DNA from: Fibrobacterota bacterium
Lineage (GTDB): Bacteria; Fibrobacterota; Chitinivibrionia; Chitinivibrionales; FEN-1185
Reading direction: 5' to 3'
Assembly (NCBI GenBank): GCA_003165595.1
Contig: PLWQ01000005.1
Location: forward strand, 65,204-79,026
Length of the DNA: 13,823 nucleotides
In this document: positions 13,784 to 13,823 of the stretch, piece by piece
How the letters are laid out: the number at the start of each line of letters is the position of its first letter
How positions within the stretch are numbered: the first letter of the stretch is position 1
The notes under the pieces: generated by a model
Told to the model about the DNA's origin: nothing
What the model saw: only the letters and a program-made list of their open reading frames with translations
Database searches by the model: none
Translations under genes and position numbers: made by a program

Positions 13784-13823
13784 TTGCGCTCCGGGAGTGA
13801 AGAACCCCGCAGCACCACGACTA

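Overview
The window (by eye roughly 55-60% G+C) looks like ordinary chromosome from an anaerobic, Gram-negative-type bacterium. The evidence is a clostridial-type 2[4Fe-4S] ferredoxin, a type III glutamine synthetase (glnN), a bacterial glycogen synthase, an HD-GYP c-di-GMP-type output protein, MurB, and an AspRS of the kind that usually works with GatCAB. GlnN plus glycogen plus ferredoxin fits groups such as Fibrobacterota/Chitinivibrionia or Bacteroidota-like anaerobes, but I cannot fix the phylum from this sequence. There is no transposase, phage gene, CRISPR array, tRNA or rRNA.

Layout. (1) 1-3223, minus strand: a 2[4Fe-4S] ferredoxin with its own sigma70-like promoter, then a GAF/HD-GYP protein, then murB, which overlaps the HD-GYP gene by 20 nt; a possible further gene starts on the murB stop codon and runs off the edge. 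(2) 3511-8107, plus strand: a 170-residue orphan protein, glnN (GTG start, with a terminator-like hairpin in its leader), a strong intrinsic terminator, then glgA behind a TTGACT-17-TAAGAT promoter. (3) 8108-10887: two gene-free stretches around minus-strand aspS. (4) 10888-13783, minus strand: a compact operon of GT2/TPR glycosyltransferase, SGNH hydrolase and TatD-family nuclease.

The most interesting content is in the two gene-free stretches either side of aspS. Each carries one copy, in the same orientation, of a 128-137 nt element that folds into a closed multi-branched structure. In one arm the two copies differ by a compensatory pair change (T-A to C-G) plus a G-C to G-U change, as expected for a conserved RNA fold. 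The stretch upstream of aspS also holds a second block of nested and mutually exclusive hairpins. These are the best candidates for something undescribed.

Functionally the window covers nitrogen assimilation (GlnN), carbon storage (GlgA), peptidoglycan precursor synthesis (MurB), translation (AspRS), signalling (HD-GYP) and glycan or envelope modification (GT2 plus SGNH). Apart from the GT2-SGNH-TatD cluster and the HD-GYP-murB overlap, the genes look like independent housekeeping units.
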